From Actinocatenispora comari (GTDB taxonomy: Bacteria; Actinomycetota; Actinomycetes; Mycobacteriales; Micromonosporaceae): a stretch of DNA of 64,000 nt. A model generated the notes under the pieces. The model was not told the DNA's origin. It worked only from the letters and a program-made list of their open reading frames with translations, and ran no database searches. Every line of letters begins with the position of its first letter. Positions within the stretch are counted from its first letter, which is position 1. Where the stretch lies: contig NZ_BOPO01000023.1 of NCBI RefSeq assembly GCF_017312725.1, positions 59,019-123,018 of the forward strand, in the 5' to 3' direction. The position numbers and the translations under genes are program-made. This document shows, piece after piece, positions 24,550 to 32,184 of the stretch.

Positions 24550-26003
24550 GTCGGATCACTGGCCAGGCGCAGGCCTGCACGATCGAGCTTTCCGTTCGGG
24601 CCGTGCGGTAGCGAGGCGACCCGGGTGAAGTGGTGCGGAATCATGTACCACGGCAACCTGCGTGACGCGAATTGCATCAGTTCGATCTCCGCCACCTCGT
24701 CGCCGGTGTAGAAGGCGTGCAGGTGCGCGTCGGAACCCGACCCGGCGACGATCACCGCGGCCTCGTCGACCAGCTCGTGCTGCCGCAGGGCGGTCTCCAC
24801 CTCGCCGGGCTCCACGCGGTACCCGCGCACCTTCACCTGATCGTCGAGGCGGCCCAGGTGCACGAGCTGGCCATCCTGCTCGACGACGCGGTCACCGGTG
24901 CGGTACCAGTGCTCGTCCGTCAGCGGCCCATCGCCGTCGTAGGGCGCGACCGCGCCTCCCCTGACGGTCAGGAAGCTCCCCCGGTCGTCCCGCGGATCCA
25001 GATAGCCGGGAAACCGCTGCGCTCCGCGGACACAGAGCTCGCCGTCGACAACGACCGATTCGAGGTGTGGGTAGACGGTGCCGATCGGCACCGTGTCGTT
25101 CGGCGTGTCCGGCCACCCGGTCGGGTCCGCCGGGACCCGGTACGCCGCGCAGCTCAAGGTCAACTCGGTCGGCCCGTAGACGTTCTCCACGACGCTGTTC
25201 GGAGCGGCTTCGCGCCACGCCGCCGCGTCCCGCCAGAACAGCCGTTCCCCGCAGAAGAGGCTGTACGACAGGCCGGGCATGCAGCCCGGCGGCAGCGAAT
25301 GCAGGGCCCGGGTGGTTCCTATCACCGAGGGGACCGAGAACCAGTGCGTGATCGACCGGGCGTTGACGTACGCCACCGGGTTCATCGCCTCCGACCTGCT
25401 CGGCACGACCAGGGTGGCGCCCGATCCCCACGCCGCGAAGAGATCGAACAGCGACAGGTCGAACGTCAGATCGAAGGAGTGCGAGAGCCGGCACCCGGCC
25501 GCCAGGTCGTACCGACGCCGCACGTAGTCGATGTGTGCGACCACGGCCCGGTGCGGAATCGGTACGCCCTTGGGAGCGCCCGTCGAACCGGAGGTGAACA
25601 TGACGTACGCGAGGGAACCGTCGCCGGCCCCGGCAGCCGATGCCGGGTCGGCGGGCCGCTCGACGGCCCGGACACCGTTCGGATCATCGACCAGGAGAAG
25701 ATCCACCGACGCCGCGCGCGCGGCGGCCTCGCTGCGGTCCGACGGCACGTTCGGGCTCAGCGGCACGACCGCGGCACCCACCCGCAGCGCCGCCAGGTAG
25801 CACACGTACGCATCGAGGCCGCGCGCCAGCAGCAGGCCCACTCGCCGCGGGCGGCGACCGCGGGTCAAGACCTCCGCGCGGTGCTCCACCAGGTCACGCA
25901 ACCCCGCGTAGGTGATGCGCTGGCCGGGAAACTCGACCGCGATCGCGCCCGGGTGCCGCTCGGCACTCGCGGCGAACAGGTCGAACAGGGTGCGCTGCAT
26001 CAT
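24546..26003 (-). CDS. Free-standing NRPS adenylation enzyme
   Basis: A 485-residue amino-acid-activating enzyme of the NRPS adenylation family, with no carrier domain attached. Core motifs: A3 YVMFTSGSTGAPKGV, A4 region HSFDLTFDLSLFDLF with the carboxyl-binding Asp, A5 NVYGPTE, A7 YRTGD, A8 GRLDDQVKVRGYRVEPGEVE, and A10 GPNGKLDR with the catalytic Lys. The Asp after SF indicates an alpha-amino acid, but the remaining specificity residues could not be assigned safely. It probably loads the carrier domain of the condensation-carrier protein encoded 19 bases upstream. Confidence 0.9.
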   Translation of the reverse strand: MMQRTLFDLFAASAERHPGAIAVEFPGQRITYAGLRDLVEHRAEVLTRGRRPRRVGLLLARGLDAYVCYLAALRVGAAVVPLSPNVPSDRSEAAARAASVDLLLVDDPNGVRAVERPADPASAAGAGDGSLAYVMFTSGSTGAPKGVPIPHRAVVAHIDYVRRRYDLAAGCRLSHSFDLTFDLSLFDLFAAWGSGATLVVPSRSEAMNPVAYVNARSITHWFSVPSVIGTTRALHSLPPGCMPGLSYSLFCGERLFWRDAAAWREAAPNSVVENVYGPTELTLSCAAYRVPADPTGWPDTPNDTVPIGTVYPHLESVVVDGELCVRGAQRFPGYLDPRDDRGSFLTVRGGAVAPYDGDGPLTDEHWYRTGDRVVEQDGQLVHLGRLDDQVKVRGYRVEPGEVETALRQHELVDEAAVIVAGSGSDAHLHAFYTGDEVAEIELMQFASRRLPWYMIPHHFTRVASLPHGPNGKLDRAGLRLASDPT

Positions 26004-26022
26004 CGCCCCGATCTCCGCGCGG

Positions 26023-27693
26023 TCAGCACGGTTGCGCCAGTCGCTCGACCAACCCGCAGAACTCGCCGAGGGTCGGCGCCTCGAACAGGTCCGCCGGGGT
26101 CAGCTTCAGCCCGAGCTCGGCGCCGATCCGGAGCACCACCTGCATGGCGACGAGCGAGTTACCCCCGTGCTCGAAGAAGTCGTCGGCGGGATCGAGTGCG
26201 TCGACACCCAACGTGGCGGCCCAGATGGCCGCCACCGTGGCCGCCACTCCGCCCGTCGCCGCGACACCGGCCACCGGAGCCTCGTCGTCCCCGTCGAGGC
26301 CGGCGTCCGTGTCGTCAGACGCCCGAACCCACGTGGACTCGGCGGTCACGATGTCGCCGACCGTTCGTTCCGGGTCCGCCAGCATGGACTCCAGCACCCG
26401 CCCGAGGCTCGTCAGCAGGGCGTGGCCGGTCTCGTCGGGCACCACCGATCGTTGCCAGGTCAGGGTCAGGGTGAACCGGTCGGCCGGGGTGACGCTCAGG
26501 GCGAGCGGCAGCCCCGTGTCCTCGTTCGCGCCCCCGGTCTCCGTGCCCGCCGGCCCGCGGCCCGCGGTCCTGATGTTCTGGTACGCCAGGGTGCTGTCGA
26601 ACAGCGCGCGTCCGGGTCGAACGCCCGCCGCGGATCGGACGTCGGCCAACGGCACGTGCTCGAACCGCATCAGGTCGAGCATGGTGCGGTGAACGGAGCC
26701 CAGCCAGTGATTCGTCCGCTGCTCGGCCGACACGTCGGTTCGCAGCGGCAGCCAGTTGACGAACATGCCCACCGCCGTGTCGATGCCCGGTACGGGCGCG
26801 GTTCGTCCGGACGTGATCAGGCCGAAGACCACGTCACGAGCGCCACCGCGGCAGTGCAGCACCAGCGCCCAGGCGCCGGCGAACACGGTCGCGGCCGAGA
26901 TCCGATCGCGGACCGCCCGCTCCCGCAGCGCATCGCCCAGCCGGCGGGGCAGCGTGAGAACCGCCGCACCGGACGGCTCGTCCCGCGCCCCGAGCCGGCG
27001 CGGCGCGGCACCCAGACCGAGCGGCGTCGGCAACTCCAGCCCGGTCAACGTCCTGCGCCAGTACGCCAGCGCGCGCGAGCGGTCCTGCTGCTGCGACCAG
27101 CGCACGTAGTCGATCGGTGGGCACGTCTCCACGAGGTCGGTGCCCGGGTCCCGGTAGGCGCTCCACAGCTCCTGCGTGAGCTGCGCGAGGCTCCATCCGT
27201 CCAGGGCGACGTGATGGTACTGCCAGACCAGCCACCAACGGTCGGCGCTCTCGGCCACCATCGCCAGCCGTACCAGCGGCGGCTCGGCCAGCGCGAACGC
27301 CTGCCTCCGCTGGTCGCGCAGGTAGCGCGTGAACCAGCGGTCGAAGCGACCGCCGTCCGGCTCGTGGCGCACCAGCGGTACCGGGGTGGCGAGGCTGCGG
27401 AAGACCACCTGCAGCGGGCCGGCATCGACCTCCCAGTGGTACGCGGCGCGCAGCGCCTGGTGCCGCTGCACCACGAGCCGCCACGAGCGCCGCAACGCCG
27501 CCGGGTCGAGCCGTCCGTCCACCACCGTGGGCACCTGCACGACGTACCGGCTCGATTCCTCGTGCAGGAGCGCCTCGTACAGCAGGCCACGTTGCTGGGG
27601 CGCCACCGGGTTGACGGTCTCGACGTCGGAGCGGGATCGACCGAGGACCGTCTCCAGTCGCTTCCACGTCGCCTCGGCCAGTCGAACGGTCAC
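26023..27693 (-). CDS. NRPS condensation domain plus peptidyl carrier domain
   Basis: A 556-residue protein. The condensation domain spans residues ~20-450 with the complete active-site motif HHVALDG in QYHHVALDGWS, an NPVAPQQRGLLYEAL start and a MFVNWLPLRTDV segment (C5-like). After an acidic linker, a carrier domain covers residues ~480-550 with DDFFEHGGNSLVAMQV, whose Ser accepts phosphopantetheine. It forms amide bonds between carrier-bound amino acids, or between an amino acid and another amine. GTG 27693 overlaps the stop of the upstream condensation gene by 4 bases. Confidence 0.9.
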   Translation of the reverse strand: MTVRLAEATWKRLETVLGRSRSDVETVNPVAPQQRGLLYEALLHEESSRYVVQVPTVVDGRLDPAALRRSWRLVVQRHQALRAAYHWEVDAGPLQVVFRSLATPVPLVRHEPDGGRFDRWFTRYLRDQRRQAFALAEPPLVRLAMVAESADRWWLVWQYHHVALDGWSLAQLTQELWSAYRDPGTDLVETCPPIDYVRWSQQQDRSRALAYWRRTLTGLELPTPLGLGAAPRRLGARDEPSGAAVLTLPRRLGDALRERAVRDRISAATVFAGAWALVLHCRGGARDVVFGLITSGRTAPVPGIDTAVGMFVNWLPLRTDVSAEQRTNHWLGSVHRTMLDLMRFEHVPLADVRSAAGVRPGRALFDSTLAYQNIRTAGRGPAGTETGGANEDTGLPLALSVTPADRFTLTLTWQRSVVPDETGHALLTSLGRVLESMLADPERTVGDIVTAESTWVRASDDTDAGLDGDDEAPVAGVAATGGVAATVAAIWAATLGVDALDPADDFFEHGGNSLVAMQVVLRIGAELGLKLTPADLFEAPTLGEFCGLVERLAQPC

Positions 27694-29024
27694 CGGTCAC
27701 CCTCGATCACTGGTATCGCACCACCGACGGGCGGCAGTTCCTCGGCGAGCCAACGGACCGGAGCGGTACCGCTGCCGGGTACCAGTTCCAGCAACCGCAA
27801 CACGTCGTCGCTGACCTCGGCGGCGACCTCGTCACCGCCACGACGGCCGCCGAAGAAGGTACGCGTCCACGTCACGTCGGGCGAGAAGTGGAACCGCAGC
27901 GTCGTACAGGTGACGTCGCCGGACGGCCGGAACGGCCCGAGCACCGAGCGCTCCACGCGATCCGACGGACCCTCGCCGGCCGCGCTGCGGCGGTCGTCCA
28001 CCTGGACGTGCAACTGCACATAGTCGGCGTCGGCGCCCTGGAGGCAGTTCTCGTACCCGCGGACGGCACGCACCAGATCCGACACACTCGCGTACGAATG
28101 CCGAAGCGCCGCGGCACAACTCCCCCGGATCCGCTTGGCCAGGGTGAGCAGGGACTCCCCGGGAGAGACGCGGCAGACCAACGGCCGATCGTTCACGAAG
28201 TTGCCGACCGAGACCTGCCGCGCCGGATCCCGTCGCGTGGAGATCGGTGTGTGCACGAGGAAGCGCTCCTGTGCGGTGCGCCGCCACAGGCTGATGGCGC
28301 AGAGCGCGGCGATCACCACGAACGGCGAGCACTTCAGCTCCCGCGCCGCCAGCTGCACCGCGTGGTAGCCGGCCCCGCCCGCACGGTGGCGGTCCCGTTG
28401 CGCCCGAACCCCGTCCGCCGCACCGTGCGGCATGACGCCGGTGAGCGGAGCGACGTCACCGAGCCGGCGCGCCCATTCGCCGGCCTCCTCGGCGACGCGG
28501 TCCGTGCTCGGCTGGGCCCGGCACACGTCCTGGAAGGTCATCGGCAGCTCGGGCAGGGCGCCGCCGTCCAGCAGCAACGCAAGGTCGCGGGTGACGATCT
28601 CCGCCGACGTCCCGTCCGCAACCAGGTGATCCAGGGCACCGAGCAGGACCCCGTACCGCTGCCCCTGACGGATCAGTTCGAAACGTGCCCGACGCGGCCC
28701 ACGTGGATCGAACAGGTCGGCGCACCGCAACCACGCCCGCCGTGCCGGGACGCGACCCGGGCACCCGCTCTGCTCCTCAGCCACCAGCAGCGGAGGTGTC
28801 TCGTCGGCGACGAACTGGCCGTCCGCCGCCGAGGCGCCGAGCTGGGCGCGTAGCCCACCATGGCGTTTCGCCAGCCGCTCGACGGCACCGGCCACCCGGT
28901 CGTACGAGATCTCGGCCGGCACTGGCAGCGCTGTCGTCAGGTTCAGGGCGACGCCGGGACCGAACAGGTTCTGGAAGTACAGCAGGCTGCGCTGCTCGGC
29001 GGTGAGCGGGAAGAGGCGACTGAT
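27690..29024 (-). CDS. NRPS condensation-type protein with altered HHxxxDG motif and no usual start codon
   Basis: About 444 residues if started at 29024. The family N-terminus is clearly present (ISRLFPLTAEQRSLLYFQN) but is preceded only by an ATC codon, which stands 8 bases behind GGAGG of TAGGAGG. The first usual start, GTG 28922, would remove the first strand and helix of the fold. The active-site motif reads DHLVADG, so the first His is Asp while the catalytic second His and the Asp are kept. Later motifs include VGNFVNDRPLV. The frame is the same as the upstream adenylation-carrier gene, separated by one TAG. It may be a condensation domain, or a variant joining an unusual acceptor. Confidence 0.75.
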   Translation of the reverse strand: MSRLFPLTAEQRSLLYFQNLFGPGVALNLTTALPVPAEISYDRVAGAVERLAKRHGGLRAQLGASAADGQFVADETPPLLVAEEQSGCPGRVPARRAWLRCADLFDPRGPRRARFELIRQGQRYGVLLGALDHLVADGTSAEIVTRDLALLLDGGALPELPMTFQDVCRAQPSTDRVAEEAGEWARRLGDVAPLTGVMPHGAADGVRAQRDRHRAGGAGYHAVQLAARELKCSPFVVIAALCAISLWRRTAQERFLVHTPISTRRDPARQVSVGNFVNDRPLVCRVSPGESLLTLAKRIRGSCAAALRHSYASVSDLVRAVRGYENCLQGADADYVQLHVQVDDRRSAAGEGPSDRVERSVLGPFRPSGDVTCTTLRFHFSPDVTWTRTFFGGRRGGDEVAAEVSDDVLRLLELVPGSGTAPVRWLAEELPPVGGAIPVIEGDR

Positions 29025-29036
29025 GGCGCGGCCCTC

Positions 29037-30824
29037 CTAGTCGACCGAGCGATCGGGGATCCGACGGTTCGCCAGCACGCGCCGCAGCGCCTCGACGAAG
29101 TCGTCCAGGGTGCCGAACGGGTAGACGTCCGCCAGGTCGACACCGAAGCCGAGATGTGCCTCGGCGGCCGAGAGGATGCCGACCGTCGCGAGCGAGTCGC
29201 CACCCATCGCGTAGAAGTCGTCCCGGTCGGAGACCTTCCGGCGGAGGGCACGCTCCCAGATGTCCCGCATGGCACGAGACAGCGCCTCGCGGTCGCCCGG
29301 ACCCGGCTCCTGCCCACCGGACCACGCCCTGGACGACAGCTCGTGCTGGACCATGTCGCGCAACGCGTTCTTGTCGACCTTGCCGGAACGAAGCCGGGGA
29401 AGCTCGTCCACGAGATGGATCCGGGACGGGATCTTCATCCGATCGATCGCGCCGTCCAGCAGGCCCCGGATCGATTCCTCGCTCGCCGGCCCTTCCGGCA
29501 CGACGACCGCCACCAGATCCTCCCCCAGGAGCTCGTCGTCGACTCCGAGCACCGCCACCTCGCGCACCTCGGGACAGGAGTGGTACGCCGCCTCCACCTC
29601 CGCGCAGGAGATGTTCGCTCCGCCGCGGATGACGATGTCCTTGCTCCGGCCGATCAGGTACACGGTGCCGTCCGCATCGATCCGCCCCAGGTCACCGGTG
29701 CGGATCCACCCGCCGTCGGAGGGTGCGCAGCCGTCCGACGGCTGGTCCAGATACCTGCGGTACGAGCCGTTGTTCTTCCGAATCCAGATCTCGCCCGTAC
29801 AGCCGGGCGGCAGCGGTTCGCCGGCGGGGACGACCGTCTTCACCTCCGTCCCCGGCGACGGTTGGCCCAGCCTGGTGGGGTCTCCGGTGAAGCGGGCGCA
29901 GATGCTCGCGGTGCCGCCCTCGGTGAGCCCGTAGATGTTGATGACCCGCGCGGTCGGGAAGCTGCGGGCGAGCTCGCCGGAGAGCTTGGCGTCGGCGGCC
30001 GCACCGGTCAGGAACACGCCGAACACCGAGTCGGCCCGCGCGAGCGGGGCCACCCGTACCGATCGGACCAGCGCGCGGGCATCCGTGGGTGTCAGGCTGA
30101 GTATGTTCGCGCCGCCGGCATCGACCAGCGATCGCAAGTTCTCCGGCTGGGTCCCCGCCGCGACGACCACGCACGGGGTACGGGGTCGCAGCGTCGAGTG
30201 GAGAATCAGCTGCCCGGCGTTGGTCCCCACCGGGAAGGCATGACCCAACCTGGCTCTTCTGCCGAGGCGGTCGTCCCCGACCGAGTCCAGGTTCGCGCGA
30301 AAGTCCTTCCACGTGCACGCCACCAGCCGGCCGGTGCCGTCGGTGGACCCCGAGGTCGCGAGGATCTCGAGGACCTCGTCGGCCGGACTGGCCGGACCGT
30401 GGTCTGCGTCGGTACGGTGCGAGCCGTCCCGGCTCCGGTCTTCGGCACACGGCTCGACGCTCAACTCGCCGAGCTCGTCGCACGCCACGATCGCCGTCGC
30501 CGAACACTCGGCCCCGATCCGCCGCGCCTCCCGCTCGGTCACGCTGGCGGACAGCGGCACCGCGGGGTGACCGGCGAGGATCGCGCCGAGGTAGGCCACG
30601 GCGTACCGATCCCACTGCGGCGAGCCGAACCTCAGCAGCAGTGGGGACCCTGCCGCAAGGTGCAGGCGCGCGAGCCGCTCCGCGAACGCGGTGGCGGCGG
30701 ACTCCCACGCCGCGAAGGTCAGCGGCGCGCGCCCGACCACCGTGATGATCGGGGTGTCCGGTTCGGCCAGCGCCCGCGCGCGCAGGATCTCGGCCATTCC
30801 CCGTGCACCCGACGTGTTCGGCAT
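29037..30824 (-). CDS. Adenylation domain fused to a carrier domain
   Basis: A 595-residue ANL-superfamily enzyme with a C-terminal carrier domain. A3 is unusual: EILATSGSTDGTGRLV in place of TSGSTGxPKG. A5 is NIYGLTEGG, A7 GGWIRTGDLG, A8 GRSKDIVIRGGANISCAEVE, and A10 LRSGKVDKNAL with the catalytic Lys. The signatures are nearer to aryl/acyl-CoA-ligase-like enzymes than to classical amino acid A domains. The carrier motif is DDFYAMGGDSLATVG near residue 545. It ends at a TAG that is in frame with the following condensation gene. ATG 30824 lies 3 bases after the stop of the GNAT gene. Confidence 0.87.
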   Translation of the reverse strand: MPNTSGARGMAEILRARALAEPDTPIITVVGRAPLTFAAWESAATAFAERLARLHLAAGSPLLLRFGSPQWDRYAVAYLGAILAGHPAVPLSASVTEREARRIGAECSATAIVACDELGELSVEPCAEDRSRDGSHRTDADHGPASPADEVLEILATSGSTDGTGRLVACTWKDFRANLDSVGDDRLGRRARLGHAFPVGTNAGQLILHSTLRPRTPCVVVAAGTQPENLRSLVDAGGANILSLTPTDARALVRSVRVAPLARADSVFGVFLTGAAADAKLSGELARSFPTARVINIYGLTEGGTASICARFTGDPTRLGQPSPGTEVKTVVPAGEPLPPGCTGEIWIRKNNGSYRRYLDQPSDGCAPSDGGWIRTGDLGRIDADGTVYLIGRSKDIVIRGGANISCAEVEAAYHSCPEVREVAVLGVDDELLGEDLVAVVVPEGPASEESIRGLLDGAIDRMKIPSRIHLVDELPRLRSGKVDKNALRDMVQHELSSRAWSGGQEPGPGDREALSRAMRDIWERALRRKVSDRDDFYAMGGDSLATVGILSAAEAHLGFGVDLADVYPFGTLDDFVEALRRVLANRRIPDRSVD

Positions 30825-30827
30825 GCT

Positions 30828-31568
30828 CTACTCCCGTACGGCCCAGACGGAGCTTGCGACGCTTTCGTCGAAGAAGCCGCGGGCGGCGTCGAGCCCGACG
30901 ACGTGGATGTCCTCGCGTCGCTGTTTCGCCCACGCGTCCCGCTCGAGTCGCCACCGTCGCTCCGTGGCGTCGGTCCCGTCTCGTTGCACGACCTCGTCGG
31001 CATAGTTGACGTACCCGAGCCGCCGGGAGACGGCGTTGGACGCGCCATTGTCCGCGAACGCGGCACTGAGCGCGACCCTCGCACCAAGGCCGGCGAAAGC
31101 GAAGTGCAGAATCGCGCGACGCATCTCGGTCCCGATCCCCTTCCCCTGAAAGGGCAGGCCGATCCAGGACCAGCTGGTGACCGTTCGCTGTGCCGCGAAC
31201 TGCTCCGCACCCAGCGACTGCAACCCGATCACCCTGCCATCGAGTTCCACCGCACCGACGAAGGTCCACCGGTTCGGCTGCCACATCGCCCGCAGGCCCC
31301 ACCCGTGTTGCAGCAGGTTGCGTTGCAGAATCCCGGCAGGCTGAAGCGTCCACGTGTCATAGAACGGCAGTTCGCCGGCCCGGTGAATGCCGTTCGCCGC
31401 CACCTGGGCGACGTCGCGCAACCGGCTGTCGTCGGCGCACCTGATGGTGAGCCTCGGTGTGCATATCGCGACATCGAAGAGCGGCCACGGAGCCTCGCCG
31501 GTCGACGTCGCAGGTCGAGCCGACGTTGCCGGACCGGCCGAAGTTCCCGGCGCCCACGCATCGTCCAT
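30828..31568 (-). CDS. GNAT N-acyltransferase, RimJ/RimL-like
   Basis: A 246-residue GNAT protein. The acetyl-CoA loop is visible as GLPFQGKGIGTEMRRAIL (Q/RxxGxG/A), followed by ASNAVSRRLGYVNY, as in RimJ/RimL enzymes that acetylate peptide N-termini. The first ~25 residues are a Pro/Ala/Ser-rich extension. Within this operon it could acylate the N-terminus or a side chain of the modified peptide. It lies 4 bases from the nitroreductase gene and 3 bases from the adenylation-carrier gene. Confidence 0.85.
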   Translation of the reverse strand: MDDAWAPGTSAGPATSARPATSTGEAPWPLFDVAICTPRLTIRCADDSRLRDVAQVAANGIHRAGELPFYDTWTLQPAGILQRNLLQHGWGLRAMWQPNRWTFVGAVELDGRVIGLQSLGAEQFAAQRTVTSWSWIGLPFQGKGIGTEMRRAILHFAFAGLGARVALSAAFADNGASNAVSRRLGYVNYADEVVQRDGTDATERRWRLERDAWAKQRREDIHVVGLDAARGFFDESVASSVWAVRE

Positions 31569-31572
31569 ACCG

Positions 31573-32184
31573 CTACTCGCCTTCGCGACCGGACGGAAGG
31601 CTCATCGACAGGGAGACGATCGGGCGCAGCTCGAAGGGTTTGGCGCCGATCAGCCTGGTCCAGCGGGCTATGCTGTTCTCCGCCAGGATCGCGCCCTGCA
31701 GACCGGCGTCGAGGCCGGTCATCCATCCGCCCATCACCGCGCGCCCCGCCCGTATCGCCAGTGCGCCGTATTCCGGAGCGCCGATGCTCCGCAGGTCCAT
31801 GGCCAGGACGAGCTGGATCGCGGGACCGTTCGCGTTCGGCCAGCTCTCCGTGACGTACTCCAGCTTCGCCGACACGGGAACGAACGAATCGTCGCCGTCC
31901 AGTCGGTACCACCCCGGCGCGAGACCCTCGACGTTCGCGGCGAGAAACAGCACCGCCAACGGCAGCCCAGCGACCTGAGCGGAGATGTCGGACGTCACTG
32001 CCACAAGCGTCCGCAACGGTACCGCGACGTCGCTGGTCAGACTGCGGACCGTGCGCCGTCGCCGCATGGTGTCGAGCGTGTGCGCCGCGGCCACCTCGAC
32101 GCGTTCGAAATCGCGGTCGTCGATGTCGGATCCGCCCATCGCCCGGACCATCCCGGAAGGCTTTCCACCCGTGGCAGAACTCAT
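31573..32184 (-). CDS. SagB-type FMN dehydrogenase, short form
   Basis: A 203-residue nitroreductase-fold protein close to SagB/McbC azoline dehydrogenases. A basic segment MRRRRTVRSLT opens the flavin-binding region, and FLAANVEGLAPGWYRLDGD is a typical SagB strand-turn. IRAGRAVMGGWMTGLDAGLQGA matches the helix near the flavin. It would oxidise thiazolines or oxazolines to azoles. At 203 residues it is close to a minimal nitroreductase, and it may pair with the SagB-like half of the upstream fused protein. The start overlaps that gene by 4 bases (ATGA). Confidence 0.72.
   Translation of the reverse strand: MSSATGGKPSGMVRAMGGSDIDDRDFERVEVAAAHTLDTMRRRRTVRSLTSDVAVPLRTLVAVTSDISAQVAGLPLAVLFLAANVEGLAPGWYRLDGDDSFVPVSAKLEYVTESWPNANGPAIQLVLAMDLRSIGAPEYGALAIRAGRAVMGGWMTGLDAGLQGAILAENSIARWTRLIGAKPFELRPIVSLSMSLPSGREGE

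Noticed and set aside
25912..28023. Long plus-strand open frame across the adenylation and condensation genes
   Set aside because: It is Arg/Gln/His-rich with no motif, while the opposite strand carries complete NRPS signatures.
28860..31853. 997-codon plus-strand open frame across the condensation, adenylation-carrier and GNAT genes
   Set aside because: Shadow frame; the minus strand has all catalytic motifs.
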